64,000 bases of DNA from DDH964 sp963806685 (GCA_963806685.1 CAWDZB010000004.1:1-64000); one strand, 5' to 3'. Numbered from the stretch's first letter, positions 1-8,604 are shown. Made by a program: numbers and translations. Notes: generated by a model from the letters alone, not told the origin.

Positions 1-106
1 CTCGTTGCGGAACCGGAAAGGAGGCGTGGGCTATTGATGACTGGTGGTTCAAGGGGAGTGGGGGCAGCCATTCATAAAAACAAGCAACCAAGGGAGGGAC
101 TCAGTT

Positions 107-523
107 ATGGGACTTTTCAAATGGAAGGATGAATTTTCGGTAAACAACGAAGAGCTCGATCAACAGCACAAACTTTTCCTGGATACTCTCAATACCGTTC
201 AAAACCGCATCGGGTCCGTGGAATCGTTCGAAGTTTTCAAAAAATCCATAACCGCCCTCGGCCACTACATCGATGTGCATTTCATCGAGGAAGAAGAGCA
301 CCTCGTAGAGATCGGCTATCCCTACATCGAGCGGCAAAGACAGCAACACGACTTTTTCCGGGCCCGCATTTCCGAGCTGGAAAATTCCTGCCAGGATCGC
401 AGCGACACGGAACTGGAAAAACTTCTCATGTTCATGCGGGACTGGTTTCTGAAGCACGTTCTCGAGGCGGATCAGGATTATGCCCGGTACGCTTCCGATG
501 AGAAAATGCTGTATTCGGCTTGA
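107..523 (+). CDS. bacteriohemerythrin-family protein
   Basis: A 138-aa four-helix hemerythrin-type di-iron protein, cytosolic as far as can be seen (no signal peptide). Family members bind O2 reversibly for sensing, storage or delivery. Visible ligands are His21 (DQQHK), the pair His58/Glu62 (HFIEE), His81 (QQHDF) and His117/Asp122 (HVLEAD). The first histidine of the usual HxxxH pair is replaced by Gln77 in ERQRQQHDF, so one of the seven canonical iron ligands is absent; binding or redox behaviour may differ. I chose the ATG at 107 over an in-frame GTG at 44 because AGGGAGGGA at 91-99 sits 7 bases upstream and the family N-terminus (MGLFKWKDEF) begins there. It appears monocistronic, followed by a hairpin terminator. 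Family assignment is secure; function is inferred. Confidence 0.93.
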   Translation: MGLFKWKDEFSVNNEELDQQHKLFLDTLNTVQNRIGSVESFEVFKKSITALGHYIDVHFIEEEEHLVEIGYPYIERQRQQHDFFRARISELENSCQDRSDTELEKLLMFMRDWFLKHVLEADQDYARYASDEKMLYSA

Positions 524-631
524 TGCCGGGGGCCAGCCCCAAGGTAATTAGTTGTAGGGATGGGAGGATGTGCAGTTTACCATTCTTCATGTCCTCAAAT
601 CCTGAGTTCAGGGAGCTTTCCCCAGAATTGC

Positions 632-657
632 AAAGGCGGCCGATTGGCCGCCTTTTG
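632..657 (+). terminator. rho-independent terminator after hemerythrin gene
   Basis: AAAGGCGGCC and GGCCGCCTTTT form a 10-bp perfect stem around a 4-base loop (GATT), with the T tract in the 3' arm. It lies about 110 bases after the hemerythrin stop codon and has the right orientation. Confidence 0.8.
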
Positions 658-788
658 ATTTTCTATACTGATTTCGGCAAGATGGCTTGGTAACACATTC
701 TCGATTTTCGCACCGGAGAAATTCGGCCGATTCTCCGCATTGGCTCCCCGGGCCGGATGCTGCTGGGCACTGGGAGCATAAATTGGAG

Positions 789-895
789 ATTTAACGGGTT
801 ACGCATAAGCGGCGACGGCGCGCCGGTTCAATTCAGTAAGCTGCATTCGAGAACCTCCCAGCTATTTTTCGTCCGCCTTGATGCGCTGGTTAGCC
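789..895 (-). repeat. attC-like integron recombination site
   Basis: On the minus strand the gene at 890-1336 ends inside GGCTAAC (889-895), the R'' box, its TAA stop being part of the box. Inner arms at 870-885 and 802-817 are imperfect inverted repeats (CGCATCAAGGCGGACG against CGTCGCCGCTTATGCG) and the site closes with GTTAAAT (789-795), which fits GTTRRRY. The base sequence just before the gene on the same strand is GTTAGCC (1343-1349), the exact complement of GGCTAAC. This is what an inserted cassette must show, because the last six bases of its own R' box move to its front on integration. No integrase gene is in the window. Confidence 0.7.
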
Positions 896-1336
896 TGACT
901 TAAAAACAATTGCCAATGCTGCAACAATTAGCGAAGCAATTGTGGTTACCCAAAGGCCTATAGAATTTATCCTGTTTTGCCTTTCTTCAGAAGATCTTGA
1001 AATGACAAAATCAAGTAATTTAGTTAAATATTCTGTTTCTAGAGGTGGCTTCTTCGTGTCCTCATCTTCTTCTTCAGCCTCATTCAACCATTGACGAGCG
1101 TGCCTTATTTGAAGTGTGTAAAAATTCTCACCCCGCTTTTTCGATGTTTTATTTGCTTTTCTGAATAGTCCTTTGAAACTCTCTAGGACCAATACAATTT
1201 CATCTTTTTCAATTGAAAGTGCCTTGGAGAGATTCGTTGGCGTTCTTGCAGACCAATCGGTCATTGCAAGATGAGTAACTAATGCAATTAATGTCTCTTG
1301 ATGGTCAGAATATTTTGGATTCTGTTTCATATTCAT
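890..1336 (-). CDS. cassette-borne small membrane protein, unknown function
   Basis: A 148-aa protein without a family I recognise. The N-terminal ~60 residues (TLIALVTHLAMTDWSART, then SKALSIEKDEIVLVLESF) look like a helix-turn-helix-type helical domain. A charged stretch follows (NEAEEEDEDTKK), and a single C-terminal membrane helix (IGLWVTTIASLIVAALAIVF) would anchor it in the membrane by its tail. Base composition is far lower in GC than its neighbours, which suggests transfer. The gene fills an integron-type cassette: it starts about 7 bases after a GTTAGCC core and its TAA stop is inside the attC R'' box. A second in-frame ATG at 1330 has the better spacing to GGAA and may be the true start. 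Confidence 0.75.
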   Translation of the reverse strand: MNMKQNPKYSDHQETLIALVTHLAMTDWSARTPTNLSKALSIEKDEIVLVLESFKGLFRKANKTSKKRGENFYTLQIRHARQWLNEAEEEDEDTKKPPLETEYLTKLLDFVISRSSEERQNRINSIGLWVTTIASLIVAALAIVFKSG

Positions 1337-1691
1337 TCCGAAGGCTAACGGTATTTAGGCGGATCCGTATAATCATCCCTTTTAGGGCCCCATGCCCTTT
1401 CCAACGAAATTTAGCGTACCGCAAAAAAGTTACTAGTACCGGATTTTCCTTTATATTTTCGCCAGTCACGTAATATGGCGGTGGTTTAGACGGATCCGTA
1501 TATCTCCCCAGGACTGCCAATGCTGGGCTATGGGAACACCGGCTTAAATTTTAACGCTTCGGCGCAGGGTCAACCTGACCGCCAGTGGTCAGGTTGTAGC
1601 AGTGCTGCCGGTGTTGGTGTACTTATTTTGCACCCCCGATTCAGTAACACGGGGGTTTGAAAATTTATCCCACCCTTGATCCATCCCAGTG

Positions 1692-1746
1692 TCACGAAAA
1701 AGGGGAGCAGCCCCTGAGGGGGATGGGCCGCCCCTCCCCTTTCCCG
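1692..1746 (-). terminator. terminator downstream of hydrolase copy A
   Basis: On the minus strand AAAGGGGAG pairs with CTCCCCTTTTT across a GC-rich loop that holds a second small hairpin (CCCCCTCAGGGG), and ends in a T run. It follows the hydrolase stop by about 110 bases. Further hairpins lie downstream at 1633-1660 (ACCCCCG/CGGGGGT) and 1570-1595 (CAACCTGAC/GTCAGGTTG). Confidence 0.65.
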
Positions 1747-1859
1747 TAAACAGTCTATTAGTATCCTCCAAATCAAATCCCGTCAAACAATTTACATCAA
1801 TTACAGGGACTTGCCCTTTCAGGGGAACGATCCTAAAGGCAGGACCTCGACATGTTCAC

Positions 1860-2684
1860 TCAGCCGTCGAGAAAATCGGCGATCGCCGCGCCAAGCTCCG
1901 GCCTGGTGACCGCGCCCATGTGGTTGCCGGGCACCTCTACGTAACGGCCATCCGGCAGGGCGGCTGCCAGCATCTCGGCGGACCCGTGGTCGTCATCCTC
2001 GGTACCCACCAACACCAGCGTCGGTACCTCGATCCCTACCAGCGCCTCGCGCGGTGTATCGACGAAAGTATCGAGGATGTGGAGCAGCGCCTCCGGGTCG
2101 CCGCCGACGGTCTTCAGAAAGGCCTCCGCCATATATTCCGGCGAGCCGCGCTCGAAGCTGCCGGGATTGGTGAAAACGCAGCGAAAAAAGGCGCTGCGCC
2201 CACCGGGGTGGAGGATTCCTTCCAGCCCCATCCCCGCCACGATCGCCTTCCCCGGCCGCGCCCCGCGCACCAGCATGCGCACCACCGTCCGCGCGCCCAG
2301 CGAATAGCCGCCGAGATCGTAGTCGGTTACCCTAAGCTGCTCAAGCAGCGCAAAGCCGTCGTCGGCCAGCACATCGGGCGGGTAGGCGGCTGGGCCGTGG
2401 GGTTTGGCGCTGTCGCCGTGGCCGCGCAGGTCGGGGAGGATGACGCGGTGGCCGCTCGCGGCGAGCAGCGCGGCATGGCCGTAGCGCACCCAGTTGACCG
2501 TCGCGGTCGAGAAGTAGCCGTGAAACAGCACCAGCGGCCGCCCCGCCCCCAGCTCGCGGTAGGCGAGGCCGGCGCCGTCGCGGCCATGGAAATGGCGGAC
2601 GGGAAGCTCGAGCGTGGCGGCAGCAGTCCCTCTTGGCTGTAGGTCATCGGTGTCTGGGTGCTGTCGGTTTTTGTTGGTGGGCAC
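1860..2684 (-). CDS. alpha/beta hydrolase, copy A
   Basis: A 274-aa alpha/beta-fold hydrolase. The oxyanion-hole motif is LVLFHGYFS, the nucleophile elbow GYSLGA supplies the serine, the probable acid is in LVGTEDDDHG and the catalytic histidine in PGNHMGAV. Substrate unknown; esterase or lactonase activity would be ordinary for the family. Translation appears to begin at a GTG (2684) preceded by GAGGAAC. There is no signal peptide. It is nearly identical to the copy at 3950-4774 and lies downstream of the truncated OmpA-like fragment, so unlike copy B it probably lacks the original promoter of the vwa-ompA operon, unless transcription reads through from copy B. Confidence 0.9.
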   Translation of the reverse strand: MPTNKNRQHPDTDDLQPRGTAAATLELPVRHFHGRDGAGLAYRELGAGRPLVLFHGYFSTATVNWVRYGHAALLAASGHRVILPDLRGHGDSAKPHGPAAYPPDVLADDGFALLEQLRVTDYDLGGYSLGARTVVRMLVRGARPGKAIVAGMGLEGILHPGGRSAFFRCVFTNPGSFERGSPEYMAEAFLKTVGGDPEALLHILDTFVDTPREALVGIEVPTLVLVGTEDDDHGSAEMLAAALPDGRYVEVPGNHMGAVTRPELGAAIADFLDG

Positions 2685-2810
2685 GTTGGTTCCTCGGAGG
2701 ATCGTTGGTTGCCACGGTTGGGTCTATTGTAGCGCTGAGGCCTACGGGGGAAAAAGAGAGCCGGGGGCGGGGCCCCCGGCTCGGGAAGGATGACAAAGGA
2801 CTACCAAGGA

Positions 2811-3443
2811 TTACTGCGGAGGGAATACGACGCAGCAGCTGATCTCCACCCGCCGGTTCTGGGCACGCCCTTCCCTGGTGCTGTTGCTCGCGACCGGGCT
2901 GCTTTCACCTTCCCCCCGGGCCATCAGCTTTTTGGGATCGGCGTTGAGCTTGTCGATCAGGTACTGTTTTACCGCATTGGCCCGACGCTCGGATAGCTTC
3001 TGGTTATAAGCTTCAGTCCCGGTCGAGTCGGTATAACCGGTTATCAGGATGCCCGGCACGTTCTTGTTCTGTTCGATGAAATCGGCCGCTCTCTTCAGTT
3101 CCGGCTCGGATTCCGGCTTGATGACAGCCTTGTTGAGGTCGAAGTTGATGTGCAGGGTCAGCTTGATGGTGCAACCGTTTTTGTCGACCAGATCCCCTTT
3201 GGGAGTGTTGGGGCACAGATCGTCGGGATCGAGAACGCCGTCGCCATCGCTGTCACTAGGAGGCGGCGGCACCACAGCGGGTGGCGGTGCCGGTGCCGGC
3301 ATCGGCTTGGCCATCGGCGCAGGCGCCGGCTTGGGAGTCAGGAAGGCGGTCTCGACGAAGGACGCCAGCGCGCCCGGGGCCGCCAGGGCGGCGGCGGTGG
3401 TGGCAAGGCCGCAGCCCCCGGCATTGGCGACGTCCTGCAGGAA
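2811..3443 (-). pseudogene. truncated VWA-OmpA lipoprotein gene (3' fragment)
   Basis: This is the 3' part of the gene at 4901-6130, created by the tandem duplication. It keeps the end of the VWA region, the Pro/Ala linker, a thrombospondin type-3-like calcium repeat (SDSDGDGVLDPDDLCPN) and the C-terminal OmpA peptidoglycan-binding domain, but has lost the lipoprotein signal and the VWA core. The open frame runs on upstream to 3494 through the start of unit B, adding foreign residues (MERAWGPKRDD), with no signal sequence, so an exported product is unlikely. It differs from the intact copy at several positions, for example APAPPPAVV against APAPAVV. Confidence 0.85.
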
Positions 3444-3781
3444 TTTAGGCGGATCCGTATAATCATCCCTTTTAGGGCCCCATGCCCTTTCCAACGAAAT
3501 TTAGCGTACCGCGAAAAAGTTATTAGTGCCGGATTTTCCTTTATATTTTCGCCAGTCACGTTATATGGCGGTGGTTTAGACAGATCCGTATATCTCCCCA
3601 GGACTGCCAATGCTGGGCTATGGGAACACCGGCTTAAATTTTAACGCTTCGGCGCAGGGTCAACCTGACCGCCCGTGGTCAGGTTGTAGCAGTGCTGCCG
3701 GTGTTGGTGTACTTATTTTGCACCCCCGATTCAGTAACACGGGGGTTTGAAAATTCATCCCACCCTTGATCCATCCCAGTG

Positions 3782-3836
3782 TCACGAAAAAGGGGAGCAG
3801 CCCCTGAGGGGGATGGGACGCCCCTCCCCTTTCCCG
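3782..3836 (-). terminator. terminator downstream of hydrolase copy B
   Basis: Duplicate of the hairpin at 1692-1746, with one base change in the loop. It would end the transcript that starts above the intact VWA-OmpA gene and so separates copy B from the pseudogene in unit A. Confidence 0.65.
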
Positions 3837-3949
3837 TAAACAGTCTATTAGTATCCTCCAAATCAAATCCCGTCAAACAATTTACATCAATTACAGGGAC
3901 TTGCCCTTTCAGGGAAACGACCTTAAAGGCAGGACCCCGACATGTTCAC

Positions 3950-4774
3950 TCAGCCGTCGAGAAAATCGGCGATCGCCGCGCCAAGCTCCGGCCTGGTGAC
4001 CGCGCCCATGTGGTTGCCGGGCACCTCTACGTAACGGCCATCAGGCAGGGCGGCTGCCAGCATCTCGGCGGACCCGTGGTCGTCATCCTCGGTACCCACC
4101 AACACCAGCGTCGGTACCTCGATCCCTACCAGCGCCTCGCGCGGTGTATCGACGAAAGTATCGAGGATGTGGAGCAGCGCCTCCGGGTCGCCGCCGACGG
4201 TCTTCAGAAAGGCCTCCGCCATATATTCCGGCGAGCCGCGCTCGAAGCTGCCGGGATTGGTGAAAACGCAGCGAAAAAAGGCACTACGCCCACCGGGGTG
4301 GAGGATTCCTTCCAGCCCCATCCCCGCCACGATCGCCTTCCCCGGCCGCCCCCCGCGCACCAGCATGCGCACCACCGTCCGCGCGCCCAGCGAATAGCCG
4401 CCGAGATCGTAGTCGGTTACCCTAAGCTGCTCAAGCAGCGCAAAGCCGTCGTCGGCCAGCACGTCGGGGGGATAGGCGGCTGTGCCGTGGGGTTTGGCGC
4501 TGGCGCCGTGGCCGCGCAGGTCGGGGAGAATGACCCGGTGGCCGCGCGCCGCGAGCAGCGCGGCATGGCCGTAGCGCACCCAGTTGACCGTCGCGGTCGA
4601 GAAGTAGCCGTGGAACAGCACCAGCGGCCGCCCCTCCCCCAACTCGCGGTAGGCTAGGCCGGCGCCGTCGCGACCATGGAAATGGCGGACGGGAAGCTCG
4701 AGCGTGGCGGCAGCAGTCCCTCTTGGCTGTAGGTCATCGGTGTCTGGGTGCTGTCGGTTTTTGTTGGTGGGCAC
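3950..4774 (-). CDS. alpha/beta hydrolase, copy B
   Basis: A 274-aa alpha/beta hydrolase that keeps the same catalytic motifs as copy A (HGYFS, GYSLGA, GTEDDD, GNHMGAV). Visible differences from copy A are single residues, for instance ELGEGRP for ELGAGRP, AARGHR for AASGHR and RGGRP for RGARP. GTG start with GAGGAAC-type ribosome site. It is 126 bases downstream of the intact VWA-OmpA lipoprotein gene on the same strand, so this copy probably keeps the ancestral operon context. Substrate unknown. Confidence 0.9.
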   Translation of the reverse strand: MPTNKNRQHPDTDDLQPRGTAAATLELPVRHFHGRDGAGLAYRELGEGRPLVLFHGYFSTATVNWVRYGHAALLAARGHRVILPDLRGHGASAKPHGTAAYPPDVLADDGFALLEQLRVTDYDLGGYSLGARTVVRMLVRGGRPGKAIVAGMGLEGILHPGGRSAFFRCVFTNPGSFERGSPEYMAEAFLKTVGGDPEALLHILDTFVDTPREALVGIEVPTLVLVGTEDDDHGSAEMLAAALPDGRYVEVPGNHMGAVTRPELGAAIADFLDG

Positions 4775-4900
4775 GTTGGTTCCTCGGGGGATCGTTGGTT
4801 GCCACGGTTGGGTCTACTGTAGCGCTGAGGCCTACGGGGGAAAAAGAGAGCCGGGGGCGGGGCCCCCGGCTCGGGAAGGACTGCTAAGGACTACCAAGAA

Positions 4901-6130
4901 TTACTGCGGAGGAAATACGACGCAGCAGCTGATCTCCACCCGCCGATTCTGGGCACGCCCTTCACTGGTGCTGTTGCTCGCGACCGGGCTGCTTTCACCT
5001 TCACCCCGGGCCATCAGCTTTTTGGGATCGGCGTTGAGCTTGTCAATCAGGTACTGTTTTACCGCATTGGCCCGACGCTCGGAAAGCTTCTGGTTATAAG
5101 CTTCAGTCCCGGTCGAGTCGGTATAACCGGTTATCAGGATGCCCGGCACGTTCTTGTTCTGTTCGATGAAATCGGCCGCTTTCTTCATTTCCGGATCGAA
5201 TTCCGGCTTGATGACAGCCTTGTTGAGGTCGAAGTTGATGTGCAGGGTCAGCTTGATGGTGCAGCCGTTTTTGTCGACCAGATCCCCTTTGGGAGTGTTG
5301 GGGCACAGGTCGTCGGGATCGAGAACGCCGTCGCCATCGCTGTCACCGGGAGGCGGCGGCACCACAGCGGGAGCCGGTGCCGGCATCGGCTTGGCCATCG
5401 GCGCAGGCACCGGCTTGGGAGTCAGGAAAACGTTCTCGACGAAGGACCCCAGCGCGCCTGGGGCGGCCAGCGCGGCAGCGGTGGTAGAAGATCCGCAACT
5501 GCCGGACTGGGCGACCTGCTGTAGGAATTTTTCCCCGGCAGGGTCGCCGCCGACGGCGATGGTGTATATGCAGAGCTTATCGCCCATCTCGGCTTTGAGC
5601 TTGGCCGCCGCGGCCGGCGCGCCGTCCATTGCCGCCTCCACCTGGCCGTCGCTGACGATGATGAGCGCCGATTTCCCCATCGCCCCCTTCAGGTCGGCGC
5701 CGGCGGCGGCGATCGCCTTGGGCATGGGGCTGTTGCCGCCGGCATACTTGACCTTGTCGAGGCCGTCCTGCAAACCCATCCGGGAGTACTTGGTCATCCC
5801 GTAGACCAGCTCGGTCGCCTTGGCCGACTGCCGGGGGTCATGGCCGAAGGTGCGCAGACCACCGTTGAAGTTCAGGTCCGCGGGCAGGCTCTGGTTGATG
5901 GCGCCGATGAGGTTCGTGGCGGTCTGGAGGTTGGTTCTGCCGCGTTCATCCATGGAGTAGGAGGCATCCAGGATGAACTGGAAATTGTCGACCTTCGGCG
6001 CGTACTTGCCGGACTCGAAGGTTTGAGGGGCAAAGGTCATCCCCGGTTCCATGGCCCGCATGCCGACGCAGCCGGCGAGCAGGGCGCTGCAAAGCGACAA
6101 CAGGAAAAACCTCGAAACGATTTTCTTCAT
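4901..6130 (-). CDS. VWA-OmpA outer-membrane lipoprotein
   Basis: A 409-aa lipoprotein. The signal peptide ends in a lipobox (SALLAGC), giving a mature N-terminal lipid-modified cysteine. A von Willebrand A domain follows (about residues 45-225) with a MIDAS-type DASYS motif for metal-dependent ligand binding. A Pro/Ala-rich linker leads to a calcium-binding type-3 repeat (DSDGDGVLDPDDLCPN) and a C-terminal OmpA domain (INFDLNKAVIKPE ... LSERRANAVKQYL), which in this family binds peptidoglycan. It probably ties the outer membrane to the wall and presents a binding domain; the partner is unknown. AAGGGGG lies upstream of the ATG. Its 3' half is duplicated as a pseudogene at 2811. Confidence 0.92.
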   Translation of the reverse strand: MKKIVSRFFLLSLCSALLAGCVGMRAMEPGMTFAPQTFESGKYAPKVDNFQFILDASYSMDERGRTNLQTATNLIGAINQSLPADLNFNGGLRTFGHDPRQSAKATELVYGMTKYSRMGLQDGLDKVKYAGGNSPMPKAIAAAGADLKGAMGKSALIIVSDGQVEAAMDGAPAAAAKLKAEMGDKLCIYTIAVGGDPAGEKFLQQVAQSGSCGSSTTAAALAAPGALGSFVENVFLTPKPVPAPMAKPMPAPAPAVVPPPPGDSDGDGVLDPDDLCPNTPKGDLVDKNGCTIKLTLHINFDLNKAVIKPEFDPEMKKAADFIEQNKNVPGILITGYTDSTGTEAYNQKLSERRANAVKQYLIDKLNADPKKLMARGEGESSPVASNSTSEGRAQNRRVEISCCVVFPPQ

Positions 6131-6359
6131 TCGGTCCCCCTTTGCGTTCGGTCGATCTTTCCGGAGGCCGGGCTCCCGGCCCCTGCCAGTGTCCGAAAAT
6201 TGGACATTCCTGGCTCCACATTAACACCTCTCCCCCGGTTGTCAAAAACGGCACACTCCCGGGAGTTTGCGCCGGCATCGGCCCCGGACCTATAATGAGG
6301 GCAACCCCGGCCACCAGGGATTGCCAACGGCACTCATGGGCAGAGAAAGGAGAGCAGCC

Positions 6360-6539
6360 ATGTCAAAAATCCTGGAATGCGCCAAGGTAGACCCGTCGAG
6401 CGGCTGCAATTTCGTCGCCCGGGGAGAAACGGTGGACGAAGTCCTGCAGCAAGCGGGTGAGCACGCCAAGGAGCACGGCATCCGCGACGTGACGCCGGAA
6501 CTGATAGAGCAGATCAAGGCCAACATCCACGAGGGTTAG
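6360..6539 (+). CDS. DUF1059-family small protein
   Basis: A 59-aa protein starting MSKILECAKVDPS, with the DUF1059 pattern: two cysteines near the N-terminus (LECAKVDPSSGCNF), a conserved GETVDEVLQQAGEHAKEHG helix, then TPELIEQIKANI. The biochemical role of the family is unknown. The ATG at 6360 has GAAAGGAG 5-12 bases upstream; longer in-frame starts lack a ribosome site. It is divergent from the VWA-OmpA gene, with both promoters in the 230-base gap, and is probably monocistronic. Confidence 0.85.
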   Translation: MSKILECAKVDPSSGCNFVARGETVDEVLQQAGEHAKEHGIRDVTPELIEQIKANIHEG

Positions 6540-6789
6540 CTCTCCAACCGGCTGACCCGGCATCCCTGCCGGCCGCTTCGCCCCAGGGAAGAAGGGAAAT
6601 TTCGTTTCCGGGTCCGGGCCGTAACAACAAAGTCGGAGCGGGTTTCGAGGCGCACCTTTGCTGCGCCGCACCCGCTCTCGGTGTTTTCAGCCGCCACAAT
6701 CCTTCTCTGCACCTCCCAGCCGACCCGCACCTCCCCTCGCCTCCCTCAGCCTCTCGCCTCGCCGCTCCGTCGGCGTCCGGGCCACCAAC

Positions 6790-7346
6790 CCGATCAGTAG
6801 AAAGCCTGACCGGGCCGGATTCTCAGCCGAAGCGGTTTCCCCCTTGAAAAATGGTCGCTCAAAGAAAGTTTTATGTCGGCGGGTCTCGTCCCGCCGGACG
6901 AGTTACTTTTCTAATTCGGCTTAGAAAAGTAACCAAAAGACCCCGGGCTGCCGCCGGCATAAGAGACTGTCGCGACGGGGGAAGCTTGCGAATTACTGGT
7001 GCTACAACTAATGGCGACGCGTCTTCGGTCGCTCCAACTTCGAACGGGGGTGGTCGATCCGGCAGTCTGCGAGGATTTTTGCAACACCGGCGCTGCTGGG
7101 TTTTAAACCGCAAGAGCCTCTGAGCGCGCAGAGCAGAGTTGCAACAGAGCATGCGGCCGACGACCCGCAATCGGAGACGCGATTGTGACCACGGAGCCCA
7201 ACCGATCTTGGCTGGTGCAACGGTTGGTCTATGCTTCGCAACCCCGCTCTCGCATGCCCCTCGCAGGGGAAGGCGTTTTTTGCTCACTTTTTGTCGCCGC
7301 CTGGACAAAAAGTGAGGCGCCTGGCGGGGCGCGTCCCGCCGGTTTA
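6790..7346 (+). repeat. dispersed structured repeat, copy 1
   Basis: The 1-kb gap between the DUF1059 and protease genes has no convincing gene but contains a ~500-bp repeat that recurs at 19690-20230 and, partly and inverted, at 12968-13165. Each full copy has the order: GC hairpin (CGGCGGG...CCCGCCG), 11-13-bp hairpin GTTACTTTTCT/AGAAAAGTAAC (6902-6933), a variable ~300-bp middle, hairpin CTCACTTTTTGTC/GACAAAAAGTGAG (7283-7316), and a second GC hairpin. It is not an insertion sequence: no transposase frame. The rest of the gap (6540-6789 and 7347-7563) shows nothing I can name. Confidence 0.8.
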
Positions 7347-7563
7347 GATTGGTCGTCAACGCAGGGAAGTCTTCTGACGGGGACAAGGCTCCCTCTTCAT
7401 ACCGGAGGACCTCGGAACGGGCTGGGAATGGACCCCAACCAGGTGAGAAAGAAAGGGGGGGATGGCCATCTATTTTCGACGGCTGAGGTAATATGAGAAA
7501 CAGGGCTTCGCCAGGAGCAGGGGGACGAAGCTCGCCGCCGGGAAGGAGCAAAGGAGGGCAGGG

Positions 7564-8604
7564 ATGGACAAACCGCGCCGCAGGGCGCTGCAGCACATCG
7601 CCGCCGCGGGGGACGCCGCAGCCGACGACGGCAGCTGCCGGATCAAGGCGGAAGACGCCGCCGACGTCGAGCTGCTCGATGCCTACTCGCGAGCGGTGGT
7701 CAGCGTGGTCGAGGCGGTGGGGCCGGCGGTGGTCGGGATCATGGTCAGCCCGGCGACGACCCCCCAGGGCCCGGCGGAAGGGGGCGCCGGCTCCGGGGTC
7801 ATCATCGCCCCGGACGGCTACATCCTGACCAACGACCACGTCGTCCAGAGCGCGCAGACCATCGCGGTGACCCTGCATGACGGCACCCGCTTCCCGGCGT
7901 CGCTGGTCGGCACCGACCCGGCCACCGATTTGGCGGTGCTGCGCGCCGACGGCACGGGGCTGCCCTTTGCGACCCTGGGCGATTCCGCCGCGCTGCGCAC
8001 CGGGCAACTGGTGATCGCCATCGGCAACCCCTTCGGCTTCCAGTCGACGGTCTCCTCCGGGGTGATCAGCGCCCTCGGCCGGGCGCTGCGCAGCCGCGAA
8101 GGGCGGCTGATCGAGAACATCATCCAGCACACCGCGCCGCTCAATCCCGGCAATTCCGGGGGGCCGCTGGTCGATTCCCGGGGACGGGTGGTGGGGCTGA
8201 ACACCGCGATCATCGCCATCGCCCAGGGGATCGGCTTCTCGGTTCCTGCCAACACCGCCCGCTGGGTGGTCTCGCAGCTTTTGACCCACGGCCGGGTGCG
8301 GCGCGCCTCGCTGGGGCTGGTGGCGCAGCAGGCCCCCCTTGACCGCCGCCTGGTCCGCTACTATCACCTGTCCAACCGGCACGGCGTCGCGGCACTGGCC
8401 GTCAACCGCGAGGGACCGGCCTACCGGGCGGGGGTGCGCGACGGCGACCTGCTGGTGGCGATCAACGGCGAGCCGGTGAGCAGCGTCGACGACATCCACC
8501 ACATTCTGGGGGAGTGGCCCCTCGACCGGGCGATGGCCCTGGTGCTGATCCGGGGGAAGGAGAAGCTGGAGTTCGAGGTGCTGCCGACCGAGGCGGCGCC
8601 GTGA
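7564..8604 (+). CDS. HtrA/DegP-like serine protease with one PDZ domain
   Basis: A 346-aa S1C-type protease. The catalytic triad is visible: His92 (TNDHVV), Asp122 (ATDLAVL) and Ser198 in NPGNSGGP. A single PDZ domain follows at about residues 255-340 (VNREGPAYRAGVRDGDLLVAING). Family members degrade or refold damaged proteins, usually in the periplasm. Here no signal peptide or membrane anchor is apparent: the N-terminus (MDKPRRRALQ) is charged and polar, so a cytosolic location or an unrecognised export route is implied. AAGGAGGG precedes the ATG. The stop is 7 bases before the MFS exporter start, suggesting co-transcription and perhaps translational coupling. Confidence 0.92.
   Translation: MDKPRRRALQHIAAAGDAAADDGSCRIKAEDAADVELLDAYSRAVVSVVEAVGPAVVGIMVSPATTPQGPAEGGAGSGVIIAPDGYILTNDHVVQSAQTIAVTLHDGTRFPASLVGTDPATDLAVLRADGTGLPFATLGDSAALRTGQLVIAIGNPFGFQSTVSSGVISALGRALRSREGRLIENIIQHTAPLNPGNSGGPLVDSRGRVVGLNTAIIAIAQGIGFSVPANTARWVVSQLLTHGRVRRASLGLVAQQAPLDRRLVRYYHLSNRHGVAALAVNREGPAYRAGVRDGDLLVAINGEPVSSVDDIHHILGEWPLDRAMALVLIRGKEKLEFEVLPTEAAP

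Larger units (their letters stand above)
1353..3442. repeat. tandem duplication, unit A (2,090 bp)
   Basis: The segment from TTTAGGCGGATCC near 1354 to the end of the truncated OmpA-like fragment is repeated directly after itself at 3443. Corresponding positions differ by 2,090 bases, falling to 2,084 after a 6-base indel in the OmpA linker. Unit A holds an alpha/beta hydrolase gene, a terminator and a truncated VWA-OmpA gene. Copies differ by scattered substitutions (four or five residues in the 274-aa hydrolase), so the duplication is not an assembly duplicate of one locus. The three junctions share the short word ATTT (AGGAATTT on the OmpA side), a plausible microhomology breakpoint. Confidence 0.9.
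3443..5526. repeat. tandem duplication, unit B
   Basis: Second unit of the tandem duplication. It contains hydrolase copy B and the 3' half of the intact VWA-OmpA gene; the gene continues into unique sequence beyond 5526. As in unit A, TTTAGRCGGATCCGTATA occurs twice near its left end, about 131 bases apart (3444 and 3576). Confidence 0.9.

Noticed and set aside
3338..3494. Truncated OmpA-like frame as a real gene with its own start
   Set aside because: The frame begins in duplicated non-coding DNA, lacks a signal peptide and ribosome site, and is explained by the tandem duplication.
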